23,824 bases of DNA from Schoenoplectus triqueter (Eukaryota > Streptophyta > Magnoliopsida > Poales > Cyperaceae): contig CAXKVV010001883.1 in the NCBI GenBank assembly GCA_964058805.1, forward strand, positions 1-23,824, written 5' to 3'. The translations under genes and the position numbers were made by a program. Of this stretch, positions 8,664 through 19,586 are shown in pieces; within the stretch, counting starts at the first letter, position 1, and every line of letters starts with the position of its first letter. A model generated the notes under the pieces. It was not told where the DNA came from and ran no database searches. It saw nothing but the letters and a program-made list of their open reading frames with translations.

Positions 8664-10762
8664 TGTTAGTTTGTAATAATCTTGAAGTCAATAATACGAT
8701 AAATTTGTTATATAAAGCTTTGTTCATGAATTGGATATTTAAACGATATTTTGTTTCCTTGAGTATTATTGAATTTATGAATCATTCCGAGTTCATGACT
8801 GGAATTGTGAAACTTCATAATATAGAATATACTCTTAAAAGTCACTAACCAAGGTAATTAGCAGGAACACTAATTAACCGTTATGAGGTTAGTATGTGGA
8901 TTAAATGATGGTCAAGTTTTACAGACCATAGACAAGAGTTGTCATTTTAATCACATAAATAGATGTTCTAGGAACATCGTATTTGATAGACCCCGAATGA
9001 AACATTAAATGGAATTGTGTTCGTGTCATTAATGTTTTCGTTCAGTATTAAATTCTAAAGTATGAGGTATTCATTTTTCCTACATAAGATATGTATGTGT
9101 GTGATTTCTACCAAACGTTATCCGTAAAAGGTGGCTATAAAGGTAGCTCTTCGGTATACATAACTTATGCGGAGGAAGAGATGGTTTGCCAAAAGTACTA
9201 TTGTCCCTCATATTTCTATATGAGTTATAGCATCACTGGGCCCCTTGATAGAGTAAGATTATCTGCTAGCAGTATAAGTACAAGAGTAATTATATTTGAT
9301 AATTTACTCAGGATCAAGAAAAGATTAAGTTTGCAAGGATGACACATACCTACCTTGAAACTGATCTGATAGCTATGAGACAAAAGAATTAAACACAAGT
9401 AAATAGTTTACTGGATCATGATATTGTACAGTACATCATCATCTGTGTAATTGGATGGTCATAGTGCATTCTGCCAGATGCCTCCTATGATTATAGAAGT
9501 TAAAACGGTTTTAACTCTATTTACCAACATAACACGGATCCTGTCGGGTCACACCGTATAGGAGTTAATCGGAGAATCTTATTGATTAATTATGAATTGT
9601 TTATAATTAATAATAAGATGGTTATAATTAATTATATATGATATAATTATATTTGTCATAGAGATGACAAAAAGCAAAAATCAGATTGAATTTATAACGT
9701 GTTGGACACGTCGTATAAATTCGCCGAAACAATAACCGAGAAAAATATAATTGTAGATGACAATTATATATATTTGATTTGGATTTTAAAATGTTAATTA
9801 TGGATTTGAATTATGGGCCAAAGCCCATTTATAATTAAAGTCTTAATTAATAATTAAAAGCCCAAAATCAGAAAAGCCCAAAAAAGCCCAAAATCCGAAA
9901 AGCCCAAAAAGGCCCATGATGACCTCCAAGGGTATTTTGGTAATTTGTCCAAAAGCCCAAGGGTATTTCGGTAATTTGGCCAAAAAGCCCAATGGCGTTT
10001 TGGTAAATTGGATGAACTTTAAGGGTATTTTGGTCTTTTCACTTTGAAACCTCCTTACTATTCACGAGGGCATTTTGGTAATTTGTCAATTCCATTTTTT
10101 CTATAAATAGAGGGGTAGGGTGAGAGAGAAACTTCCACCAAATCAGTTCTACTTTCTCTCTCCCGGTATACGGTTGTTTCAGAATTCACGGGATCGGTGA
10201 ATAGTGTTTTTACGAAAGTTGCGGTATTTCTGCACATTTGTGAAACAGAATTACTGCGAGTCGTGAATAGTACTATTTCGTCTTTTTCTCGGGTGAATAG
10301 TGTTTTTGCGAAAAACCGCGGTTTACAGTATTTCTGGCAAAAGAAATAAACCGCTCTCTGGTCAGTCCTGGTGGATAACCTACAGAGGCATCAGACGTTT
10401 GGTGCTCCGAGACAAGCCGATTTTCATTCCAATTAAAATTTGGAAGCGAGGTATAACATCTTATATTAATCTATTTAATTGTTAAGTAGATTAATATTTT
10501 AGAAATCAATCATGGAGTAGATCAATAAAGGTTTAAAGAGGTGTGTATCTCTCGGTAATCATCCGACACATCACTTTAACCCTAAGCTTAAGTTAGAAGT
10601 AAAATAATATTTTACCGTCTTTTGTAAAGGATTAAATGTCTGTAACTCTCGGTTATTATCCGACATACTTTAATCCCTAACTTAAGTAGAAGTAAAATTT
10701 TTGTTCTACGGTCTTTCCGCAGCTTGAGCATTAATGGGATTTGGGCATTCCGAATCCCAACA
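8664..10762 (+). repeat. 3' long terminal repeat of the copia element, 2099 bp
   Basis: Same length as the 5' LTR and no difference found by reading the two side by side. Starts TGTTAG and ends CAACA, followed by the GATAG duplication. Carries the second TATA box (10102-10109), the U3 motif array and AATAAA at 10524-10529, which would serve as the element's polyadenylation signal. Confidence 0.97.
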
Positions 10763-10767
10763 GATAG
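10763..10767. repeat. Right target-site duplication of the copia element (GATAG)
   Basis: Directly repeats 854-858. It also marks the exact resumption point of the interrupted LINE reading frame. Confidence 0.97.
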
Positions 10768-12035
10768 AAGTCTAGCAACACTAAAATTACTTCTTGTAGG
10801 GTTTGAAAATTTATCTGGACTCAAAATAAATTATTCTAAAAGTGAACTCATTCCTTTAAACGTGATAAATACTAAAAGTAATAATTGTGTAAATATTTTA
10901 TGTTGTAAATTAGGGACATTTCCAATTAAATACCTAGGGGTTCCCCTCTATTGGAATAAATTAAGAAATAGTGATTGGGATTTTTTAATTACAAAATTGC
11001 AAAGAAATTAAATAATTAGAAAGATAAGTTACTTTCTTTAGGTGGTAGATAAACTCTAATTAAAGCAGTGCTTAGTGCAATACCAATTTACTGAATGACA
11101 CTATTCAGACTACCTAGTAATGTTAGAGTTAAAATTGATAAACTATGGAGAAAATTTTTATGGTTTGGAGGAAATCCAACAAGGAAAAAATCTTATTGCT
11201 TAGTAGTTTGGCAAATTAGTATGTAGAAGTTATAATCAGGGAGGTCTAGGGATAATTAACCTAAAACTTATGAATAAAGCTCTCTATGTAAATGGCTTTG
11301 GAGACTTAATAACCCAATGGAAAAAGGATTATGGAAACATATCATAATAATTAGATACACAAGTAGAAGAGTAACAACTAATATGTCTCCATTTTAGAAA
11401 AAAGTTTGCAAGGATTTTTTTTTTCTCAACACAAGTGTTAATAAGGTACTAGGAAATGAAAATAATACTCTCTTTTGTAAAGATAGGTGGCTTTCAGAAT
11501 GTGCTCTGTAGTCACAATTCCCTATGCTTTATGATTTAGCATCTGATAAAAATGCAACGGTATCTCAAATCATACATACTATTTATCCTTCACTAGTCCT
11601 ATTAATGATATTCTTAGAATACAATTACATACCTTATACACATCTCTGTCCAATATTTCATTAAATAATACAGATGATCTCAGTATATGGAGATGGGGTA
11701 ATAATGATATTTTTAGTACTAATTCATATTATTTGTGGTTAGAGTTTGGTGGTATACTTAATTTTCAATTTCAATCAGTTTGGTCAGCAAACATATCTCT
11801 TAAAATAAAAAAAATTCTATGATTAGTAAAACAAAATAAAATATTAACTAAAGATAATCTTCAAAACAAAGGATGGTAAGGATCTCAACAATGTATATTT
11901 TGTAATAGTCCTGAAACAGTTGATCATTTAATTATTCATTGTTCCATTGCATCATGTTTATGGGCATGGATTGCTAGTTACAATAATTTTTCTTTTAATT
12001 ATGATACAATTGAAGATTTAACTCTCTGCTTTAAA
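10763..12035 (+). pseudogene. LINE reverse transcriptase, 3' portion and zf-RVT region, broken
   Basis: Continues the LINE ORF interrupted at 858. After the duplication the frame reads RSLATLKLLLVGFENLSG, then LKINYSKSELIP (about 10820-10855) and GTFPIKYLGVPL (10915-10950), the conserved blocks that follow FADD in plant LINEs. Weaker blocks follow across stops and frameshifts: an LIKAVLSAIP-like stretch (about 11055-11090), a KLWRKFLWFGG stretch (about 11140-11170) and GGLGIINLKLMNKAL (about 11240-11285). A zf-RVT-type segment reads DNLQNKGW, then CIFC, DHLIIHC and LWAW (about 11850-11970). The open frame persists to about 12121, but I recognise nothing after about 12035. No clear 3' poly(A) tail or LINE target duplication was found. 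Confidence 0.88.
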
Positions 12036-14314
12036 GTCCACGATATCGGGTTGTGGTATTTTGAATCTTTTGTTTCTAATGAAACATGTGGGAAACCACT
12101 AATTTCAAACAATTTTTTTTAAATATATATAAAATTATTTTGAAAATTTTTATTTATCTTGCTCCATAATTTTTTTGTATCAAAAGCTTATTTTATACAA
12201 TTTTTCTATTTTTTAGAAAGAAGAATTTATTTTACTAATATTTTAGAGACTCCTTAAAAAAATAAAAAAAATAAATTTTAAAGATAGAAATTTTTTATCT
12301 CATAAAATCTTGACGTAACAAATTTATTAAGCATCATAAATGAAAATTTCAATAAGATTTATATTTTTGAGTTAAGATTTATATTTTTGAGTTAAGATAT
12401 ATTTTTGAAGTAAGTCGGGTCTAATATTTTACTAAAAATAAAAATGTTAACTTGAAATCCGACAGATAAGAAAAATAACTTTTTTTTATTCTTTTTAATT
12501 CATTTTCTAGAAATCTCCGACCGTGCTTTATTTTATTTGTGGACACAATCTAGTTCATGGAAAGGACGTTATATTTTCAATCTCGCCATTTTCATCAATT
12601 CAAGTAGAGCTCTAGTTCTTAGCAGGAAAATCCGAACACAGATTAAATTGACAGATCGATCTTATAGAAGTTCCTAACGGTCGATGTGGATACGCTTAGT
12701 TATATAGGTATTCACAAGATAAGAAAATTAGATTGAGTTGTTGGAGAATAACAAAAAGACTTGTGGCAATACCAGTGCTAATGTAGTAATTTAATTGCAG
12801 GAGACTATATATAGTTGTTCCGAAACAAACGCTGATTTTGGATACAACATCTATGAAAAATACATTATTATGTATTTAGATTGAAGAAGTAGAATGTCTT
12901 CAAGTTCTCATTATTGTTGTCACATTTACCGACAATAAAGGCAAAAGTTTAATTGAACAGAACTTGCGTGCAGTAAAGGTGAATAAATTTAATAATAGGG
13001 TAAAGAAATACATATTATCCCACTGCCCGTTAAAATAAGAAGAGAGAAAAAAATGTAGTGTTAGGTTCTGATCATTTCATGGCCACTGTTGGTGAAAAAG
13101 TAACAGTAGAACTGTCATGCAATCCTTATGGACTTGATTATCTGTACGGTGGCTTCGAAGCCCGTATACAAAAATCATATTTTTATGAGTTAACACAAAA
13201 CGTGAAAGCTTGAATTTCTGATACTGGTAGAGAGAGTCGAACAAATACCAATGTTAATATTACCTAGCTAGTTAAATATTTAAATCAGTCACAAATAATT
13301 AGAAATCATTGAATTTTTTCCCTCCCTCTTTTGAATTCTTCCATACATGTTGTGGTTCATTGAGAGGAAGACTACCATGAACAATCTGGTAGGCTTCTTG
13401 ATATATAGTAAGGTTTATGAAAATATTGCTATTATCAAGGGGTGATGTAGGATTTTGGATAGGGGATTGTAATAGCTTATTAACTTTAAATTCATTAATT
13501 AATTGAATACTAAATAAAAAATAATAATTTAATATATTTTTTAATCTAATAAATAAATTATGAAAATAATAATATATTATATATTAAAAATAATAACAAA
13601 ATAAAGCTCACAATAATAAATAATCAAATTGATGAAGAAAATTTTCATAAAACTTTATATTTTGATATATTTATATAATTATTTTATTATGTACGATATT
13701 AAATATTAAATTAATTAAATAATTTAGGAGACAAAAAAATCCAGAGGAAATAAATTATACCCTAAATACATTATGAATCTGCCCCTCGCTATTATTAATA
13801 TTTTAAAGAGTAGTGATGACTGTAAAAATTGTACATTACGTACGTACCATTAATAGGTAACACTTGCTCCCGACTAAGTTTATAATAATGCACATGAACT
13901 CTTCCCTAAACAGATAACTCTATGTTTAAAAGTAAGATAATTGTTAAATTAACACGCTAACCAAGAAAAACGTGGAAAGGTGGATCCAAGGTAAAAAGAA
14001 GAAAACAAGACACTGATCGACATTCTGTCAAGACAGATTTTTTTTTTTAAAATTAATATTATACAAAGACTCAAACAAAGCGAACAAATTAAGAAAACTC
14101 CAGCACACTATATTTCGGTTTTAGTTTGGTCAATAAAATAAAACACAAATTAACCCACACCCATAAACCTTAGGTAGTTACAAATGCACAAAATGAAGTA
14201 ACATAATTGACCTATGACAATAAAGCAACCAAATTAATTAACATATAATTAAAGTTCGAAATTTCTTATTCCCAAAGTTCCCCAATAAATTAAATGAAGC
14301 AGTTGATTCAAACA
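12036..14314. other. AT-rich spacer without a supported gene
   Basis: Mostly AT-rich, with runs such as 13480-13740 dominated by A and T. Contains the tandem repeat at 12354 and one short frame (13079-13213, 44 codons) whose product I do not recognise. The part nearest 14314 should include the 3' UTR of the minus-strand IDD gene; no convincing polyadenylation signal was singled out. Confidence 0.6.
12354..12409. repeat. 20-bp tandem repeat, about 2.8 units
   Basis: AAGATTTATATTTTTGAGTT occurs at 12354-12373 and 12374-12393 exactly, followed by a third, degraded unit. Probably replication slippage. Confidence 0.9.
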
Positions 14315-16291
14315 TCAATGCTTCCCTTGATCGACCTGATCATAGTTCGCAACCTCCCCCTCAGTGACTGCTGACATAACAAATGAGTTGTCCTCTGAGA
14401 CTGCCAAAGGCTTTGCCTGAAACTGCTGCTTGCAGGAGAAACAAGTGATCTCTAGTAATGCCGAGCTGATTTGTTTAACAGCATGGTCTCGTAAAGCTTG
14501 AGCTCTGTTCAGCTCCATTTGAGCCTGTTGCCTGATTCTCTTTGCTTTGCCAAACTCCTCCTCAGCTAACTCTACCTGTCTCTTCGCCTGTTGTCTCGCC
14601 TCGTCTGCTCTAGCTTTGTCCATCAATGCATGGCCAAATTGCTCCTTTGCATTCAGCTTCACGCTCTCTGGTGACAACATGGGCCAATCGGTGCTTGCAC
14701 TACCGGCACTGCTAGGACCAATGGAGAGTTGGAGTTTTGTGACATCGGATTCTTCAGTTGATATTGGAGAAGTAGAAGTCGAAGGGTTGTTGATTGTGGG
14801 TCTTGGAGTGAATGGAGGTAGGAGTTGGAGTTCAAGGTTAGCGGTGCGGTGTTGATCCGGTGGCACGAAAGCTGTTTGATTCGGGTAAAGAAAGATAGAG
14901 GTTGGGTCGGGGATTCGTAGGCTTGGCAATGCCGGCTTCCGGATAGGATTGGTGTTGGTTGGTGTGCTCGGGCTGAAGATAGGTTCAACCGGAGCTGGAA
15001 TCACATCGAGTCCGGCACGAGATCTGCTAGCATTGCATGTGTCTTGGTGCTCTATGAAACTCTCCACCCTGGTTGAGAGAATGGTATGACTGATTTGAAA
15101 TTTGATTTAATGAGTGCAATATTATTACTGGACATAATTAGTGCAATATTTAGAACATCAACGGTTTAAACTTTGAGTATTGACTTACTTTGAGAAAGCT
15201 GACAATCATGACATGAAATGAAATGAGAGATTGAAACTGAGAGAGAGAAAAAAAAGACATAGTAACAAGAAGTAATTAGACAAGAAGATGCATCATTTCT
15301 TGTTTGAAAATTTGAACTTCAACCACTTAAAAGGTTTCAAACTTTATGATCATTAACAGCTCAGGTTGAGCGTCAGAACAAACACACATGAAAAGACAGC
15401 CAAAATAATCAGTCAGCCTCGGAAATGGTGCTACTGAGCTTATTTCTTCCAAAATAATAATTCGTGATGTCAGCCTTACTGACTCGCCCACTCACTCACC
15501 CAATCACTCACTCATCGATACACCTCCAAAATAAAACTTCACATCAGGAAAAAGGAAAAATAAAAAGGTACACAAACAAAATCAAAGTGACAAGAAAAAA
15601 AATAAATCAGATTCCCCTTTACTCACACTTAATTAATCAATAAAAAGATCATGTAATTAGAACTGTAATCTAACCTGGAGAAAACACGGCCGCAATCACA
15701 GGAGTGCCCTCTGGTACCACAAGTCTTGAGATGCGCCTTGTAATCGGATTGAACAGCGTACGCCTTGGAGCACTTGGCGCAGACCCACTGCCGGTGGCCA
15801 CTGTGCTTCCTCCTGAAATGCTTCTTGATCCCAACTAAGTCACCGAGTGCATGGCACGGGTCATGGTGTAGGCATGTTGTTTCAGGACACACAAACACAC
15901 GCTTTTTTGAGGTCTCAGCCGTCTCCCTCTTGAGCAGCTTCCATGGCACCTTGTGTCGCCGTCGGTGCATTTGGAGGTTTTGGTCTCTCTGGAACCCCTG
16001 GTTGCAGATCTCGCACACATAGCGGTCTGACTCAAGGAGGGTTCGGGGCGACAGCGATACGACCTCCGCATCAGGATCTGGGAAAATGCAACATTTTGTA
16101 AAGATGAAGTATGATGAAATCGCAATGCCACATAATTATCTCCGGTTTCTCTTCTTGTTATTTTTTTTTTGGCAAGTACCTGGAGTACCGGCTGGCCGTC
16201 GTTTCTTTCTGGTATTAATCTGCAAAGAAGGAAGATTAGGCGGCGGCGGCATTGGTGTCGGTGCCGATGCTGGAGAAGGAGAGCTTAACAT
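14315..16291 (-). CDS. SGR5: INDETERMINATE DOMAIN C2H2 transcription factor, IDD14/15/16 clade (SGR5-like)
   Basis: Nuclear DNA-binding regulator. Exons on the minus strand are 16291-16180, 16077-15675 and 15068-14315. Introns of 102 and 606 bp have GT-AG ends, and the join gives 422 residues. A Pro-rich N terminus precedes the KKRRPAGTP basic signal (29-37) and the IDD signature: C2H2 fingers at 59-79 and 101-129, then two C2HC fingers at 137-157 and 164-183. The second intron splits Arg172 inside finger four, after GRVFSR, the usual IDD position. LELQL (250-254) and LQLSIG (284-289) resemble repression motifs. A heptad-rich helix at about 308-372 (AKRIRQQAQ, ALRDHAVKQI) and a C-x2-C tail (Cys381, Cys384) are specific to IDD14, IDD15/SGR5 and IDD16, which act in gravitropism, organ angle and metabolism. 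Length matches the family. Assignment within the clade is not resolved. Gene intact as read. Confidence 0.95.
15069..15674 (-). other. IDD gene intron 2 (606 bp)
   Basis: Donor GTTAGATT at 15674 and acceptor CAACCAG ending at 15069. If it were retained, translation would run 11 codons past Arg172 to a stop at 15629-15631. That leaves three complete fingers, no finger four and no coiled coil. Confidence 0.9.
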
Positions 16292-16306
16292 GGTGCGAAT
16301 TAGGTT

Positions 16307-16366
16307 TTAATAATTTCCTCTTTTGTATAGTGGTACGCAACCGCTGCACGGAAGGAGACTGTTCAT
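16307..16366 (-). other. Upstream ORF 2 in the IDD 5' leader, 19 codons
   Basis: ATG at 16366 and TAA at 16309-16307, ending 15 nt before the main ATG (16291). The product would be MNSLLPCSGCVPLYKRGNY. It matters only if the transcript starts upstream, which the TATA-like sites near 16513 and 16549 would give. Confidence 0.5.
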
Positions 16367-16423
16367 CAAAGGAGACTAAATAAATAGTGATAATACAGCT
16401 AGAAGAAAGGAAAAGGTGCTATC

Positions 16424-16471
16424 TCAGGGAATTGTTTTCTTAAGGTGTGTTTGGGGCTTGCTTGTAGACAT
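16424..16471 (-). other. Upstream ORF 1 in the IDD 5' leader, 15 codons
   Basis: ATG at 16471 (context CATATATGTCT) and TGA at 16426-16424, encoding MSTSKPQTHLKKTIP. It lies before uORF 2 and does not overlap it. No conserved family is recognised. Confidence 0.45.
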
Positions 16472-16511
16472 ATATGAAGGTTTGTACAAGGAAGAAAAGG
16501 AGGCAAGGGTT

Positions 16512-16557
16512 TGTATTTATGCTCTCTTGCTTTGGATTGTGAACCCTGGTTTATACT
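16512..16557 (-). promoter_or_regulatory. Candidate TATA elements of the IDD gene
   Basis: On the minus strand AGTATAAAC (16557-16549) and CATAAATAC (16520-16512) lie about 220-265 nt before the start codon. A CT-rich stretch (CTCTCTATCTTTCTCACTC) lies just upstream, as in many plant core promoters. Which one is used cannot be told from sequence alone. Confidence 0.4.
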
Positions 16558-16639
16558 CCGGTTGTAATAAATAGAGTGAGAAAGATAGAGAGAGGAAGAT
16601 TGAAACATGGGGCCCATTTGAGAGGAGAAGAAAAACATG

Positions 16640-17958
16640 CTCGCAAAGAAACAAAAGTTTCATCATTATTTAGCCTCTCATACGGTCCTACCTTCAGTTA
16701 ATTTCATGCATTAATGCTGCACTGCCTTCAAAAATACACGTGAGCTCTTGGTTTAACTTTCTTTGCTCTCAATTTCTTGGCAATGGAAATGTTCAGCTTA
16801 GAATATGTTTAGTTGTTTTATAAATTCTTTAGTGTCCGGATGTTGGGCCCGAAAATTTATATGTGCATTGGGATGGAAACAAATGGAGACAGTCAATATT
16901 TCTGTCTTCATACCTCTCTTTGTAGCGATTGAGTCAGTCTTCTACTACAAGTGTACACTATAATTCTGTGAAGTTCAGACCCAACATACATGAAAGTGTT
17001 TCTTCGTGACAGGGCCCGGTTGACGTGTCGAAAATGGAATTTAGAAAATATTAAAAAATATTTTTGGTTGTATTGAAAAAATAAATAAATTAATAAAAAA
17101 AATAATTTTCTTTATTTTTCATTTTTTGAATAAATAAAATAATACTATTATCTAAATTTTGCTATTCTTTCTTTTTCCATTTTTCTAGCAATCCGGAGAT
17201 CCAAACGGACCAAACTGGACAAGCTTTTTACACTACGATATTCTGTGACAACTATAATGTCACACATAGAAAATCCCCCTGATAACTGATAAGGACAAAG
17301 ACCAGCTTAGGGGTTACAATATAACAGATTCGGAATCTAATGTAAATTTATATCTACTTATATAACAGATATCATATCGAATTAAATTAATATGTCAAAT
17401 TTTGTATTAACATTTAAAATAATAAAGAATATATATAAAATATAAATAAGATATGTACAATTTAAATTACAAAGTGTAATTTGTTATAAAAATACTAATT
17501 TAAATTGTACGAGATATTTTTTAAAATTAATGTAACAAACATAATTACTATAATTATGATTAGATATTATTAAAATTAATGGAATCTTGCTACTAAAAAA
17601 TTAAAAATAACTTTTAACAGATTTATAACGAATTTGGATTAAGTAAGTTTCAAATGAGAATCCAAAAAAACAAATTGAATCCTTTCTCAAAATTCATATA
17701 CGAATACATTGATGTAGATTCGGATTGAAATTAAAGATTTTTAATATTTATTGACATCCTAGCCATATTGTGTTCATGATTCGGGAAACGTTCGGCGAGG
17801 TCAAAAATTCGACGTTCAGGTATAATACGGGTATAATTCGGGAATAGTTTATTTTATATAATATAAATAAAATATATATTATAATGATAAAATATTCAAA
17901 ATATATTAAAAACTATAAAATTCCATATAAACTAATATAATGTGTTTTTGCCAAATAA
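16640..17958. other. Upstream flank of the IDD gene, no gene seen
   Basis: Presumed distal promoter. 16640-17300 has mixed composition; 17300-17958 is strongly AT-rich. Contains the hairpin at 17455. No coding frame or transposon protein is recognisable. Confidence 0.5.
17455..17510. repeat. 15-bp perfect inverted repeat with 26-nt spacer
   Basis: GTACAATTTAAATTA (17455-17469) is the exact reverse complement of TAATTTAAATTGTAC (17496-17510). The spacer itself contains ACAAA..TTTGT, which could extend the hairpin. It may be a small MITE core. Confidence 0.8.
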
Positions 17959-18105
17959 TTGAGGAGCTATAGCGATCAAACTAGGACTAAACAAATTCTT
18001 GAATTTGTAATGCCACATGAGATCCAAAATGTGCTAGTCAGCCTAGTTAGCACAAGCTCCTCTACCTCCTCGCATTCATCCGGAAGCGTTACGCCAGAAA
18101 GTTAA
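17959..18105 (+). pseudogene. Coding-like C-terminal fragment, unidentified
   Basis: An open frame of 48 codons plus TAA with protein-like composition in an otherwise AT-rich flank. It reads LRSYSDQTRTKQ, LEFVMPHEIQNVL and a Ser/Thr-rich tail STSSSTSSHSSGSVTPES. It lacks a suitable start. A T-rich stretch and AG at 17962-17963 could act as a splice acceptor, and about 300 bp of 3'-UTR-like T-rich DNA follows. I do not recognise the protein. It could be the last exon of a gene with distant exons, a captured or truncated gene fragment, or a chance frame. No upstream coding exon was found within 1.2 kb. Confidence 0.25.
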
Positions 18106-19187
18106 TTATTAGACTTTGTTAACTTGTCAGTATAACCCTTTTCTCTGAAATAATTGTGTTTTTGTTTTCCTTGCGCGAGATGGGTGGAATCCTGGTTTAA
18201 GGTTTATGATGGTTATATGTCTCTATATGTGGTAAAATGCTTATTTCATTTCGGTTCTTACTGAATTCCAGATGGAAATTTTTTCCGGCATGCAGGTATA
18301 CTGGCGTATATTTGATTCAAAAAGGACACACGCAACAATCCATTTTTTTCAAATTCTGTGGGCAATGGTGAATATCTGTTTGGAAACATGTATTTTTGTA
18401 GGTAATAATGATTATATTTCATTTACGGCTGGCTCTTCTCTAAAAGTTCGAAACTGATTTGTATTTATATATGCCGTTAGGTATTATCTGCAGCGCGGAT
18501 AGAACTGTGTTACACTGGATTGTTCGAATTTTCATTATTTTTCTTTTACTTCTTTTTACAATTTTTTTTTAATTTTCTCACAAAATTCTATGGCCGATGA
18601 CGTAAGCTAATTGATTTTATCATAAACAAACGCATTTTCGGTGAAAAGCCTTCCCTTCTTTTCAATTTCTTGCGTAGTTTCGTGTAGTGTTGGCAATCTG
18701 GCTGTCGGGTCTGATCAAATCATATTAGATTAGTTTTGATTCTATATCCCAAAAGAGGGATGATCCGTTGTTTTTCAAATCCATTCTTTTTCATGCCCTT
18801 CTCTCCTTGATAGTGGGTCTCACTTGATTTTGATTTTGATTCTAATTTTTAATGGCACTCATTGTCAGCAAGAGAAGAGCGAACAAGAGTAATAACTTTT
18901 AGAGCAACAAATTTCCACCCCACAAATTTCTCTCTTCATTCATCTTAATCAAATGACTCATATTATTTTTTTTCTTCATTTAAAAAAATAATATGATATC
19001 TCTAAATTTTAAATACTAAAGCAATATGATTCTTTATATTTTTTAACAAAATTATTATGTAGTTAATTATAATATTTATCATTAAATATTTTAAAAATAA
19101 ATTTATTTGTGTTATAAAATTTTCTAAATAATGTATTTGACAGAAATTTTTTATTTCAAATATTTAATTATATATATATATATATAT
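18106..19187. other. Intergenic stretch, no gene supported
   Basis: 18106-18960 is less AT-rich than its surroundings and holds a 61-codon frame (18272-18457) with no recognisable family. 18960-19187 is AT-rich and ends in a TA microsatellite next to the foldback element. Confidence 0.5.
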
Positions 19188-19586
19188 AGTAATGCTATGG
19201 TGCTTCGCGAAGCAAAAAAAATTTTGTGCTTCGCGTCCGTATCTCGAATTTAAAAGTTCAAACGGCCGATCCAAACCGTTGAACATCATCTTCATATTGA
19301 AATATCCTTGGAGATCAAATTTTATATTTTTTTGAATTTTTTTGATATTTTTTAGATGGGTACAAAGTTTGTTGATCTAAAGATTTCTGCACCATCCAAA
19401 ACAAGCGACTTTGTACCCATCTAAAAAATATCAAAAAAATTTAAAAAAATATAAAATTTGATCTCCAAGGATATTTCAATATGAAGATGATGCTCAACGG
19501 TTTGGATCGGCTGTTTGAACTTTTAAATTCGAGATACGGACGCGAAGCACAAAATTTTTTTTGCTTCGCGAAGCACCATAGCATTA

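Larger units (their letters stand above)
859..10762 (+). mobile_element. Complete Ty1/copia LTR retrotransposon, 9904 bp, defective coding region
   Basis: Structurally complete: 5' LTR (859-2957), primer binding site (2959-2970), repeat-rich leader (2958-4991), degenerate gag-pol (4992-8572), polypurine tract (8653-8663), 3' LTR (8664-10762) and flanking 5-bp duplications. The domain order protease, integrase, reverse transcriptase, RNase H defines Ty1/copia rather than gypsy. The coding relics resemble Tnt1-like plant copia proteins, but I would not fix the lineage without a phylogeny. The LTRs are of equal length and show no difference by eye, implying recent insertion, yet gag-pol carries several nonsense codons, frameshifts and two apparent deletions. 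The simplest reading is a non-autonomous copy mobilised by proteins of a relative. It is inserted in sense orientation inside the LINE reverse transcriptase. Confidence 0.97.

Noticed and set aside
14547..14855. 102-codon plus-strand frame opposite the IDD third exon
   Set aside because: Antisense shadow of a well-supported exon with splice sites and conserved protein.
16399..16638. 79-codon minus-strand frame upstream of the IDD gene
   Set aside because: It crosses the likely core promoter, is low-complexity, and shares no features with known proteins.
17780..17840. TTCGGG-rich stretch resembling transposon-associated sequence
   Set aside because: It recalls repeats seen in plant genomes, but no terminal repeats or duplications could be defined.
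18272..18457. 61-codon plus-strand frame
   Set aside because: Composition is not clearly coding and no family is recognised; kept only as spacer description.
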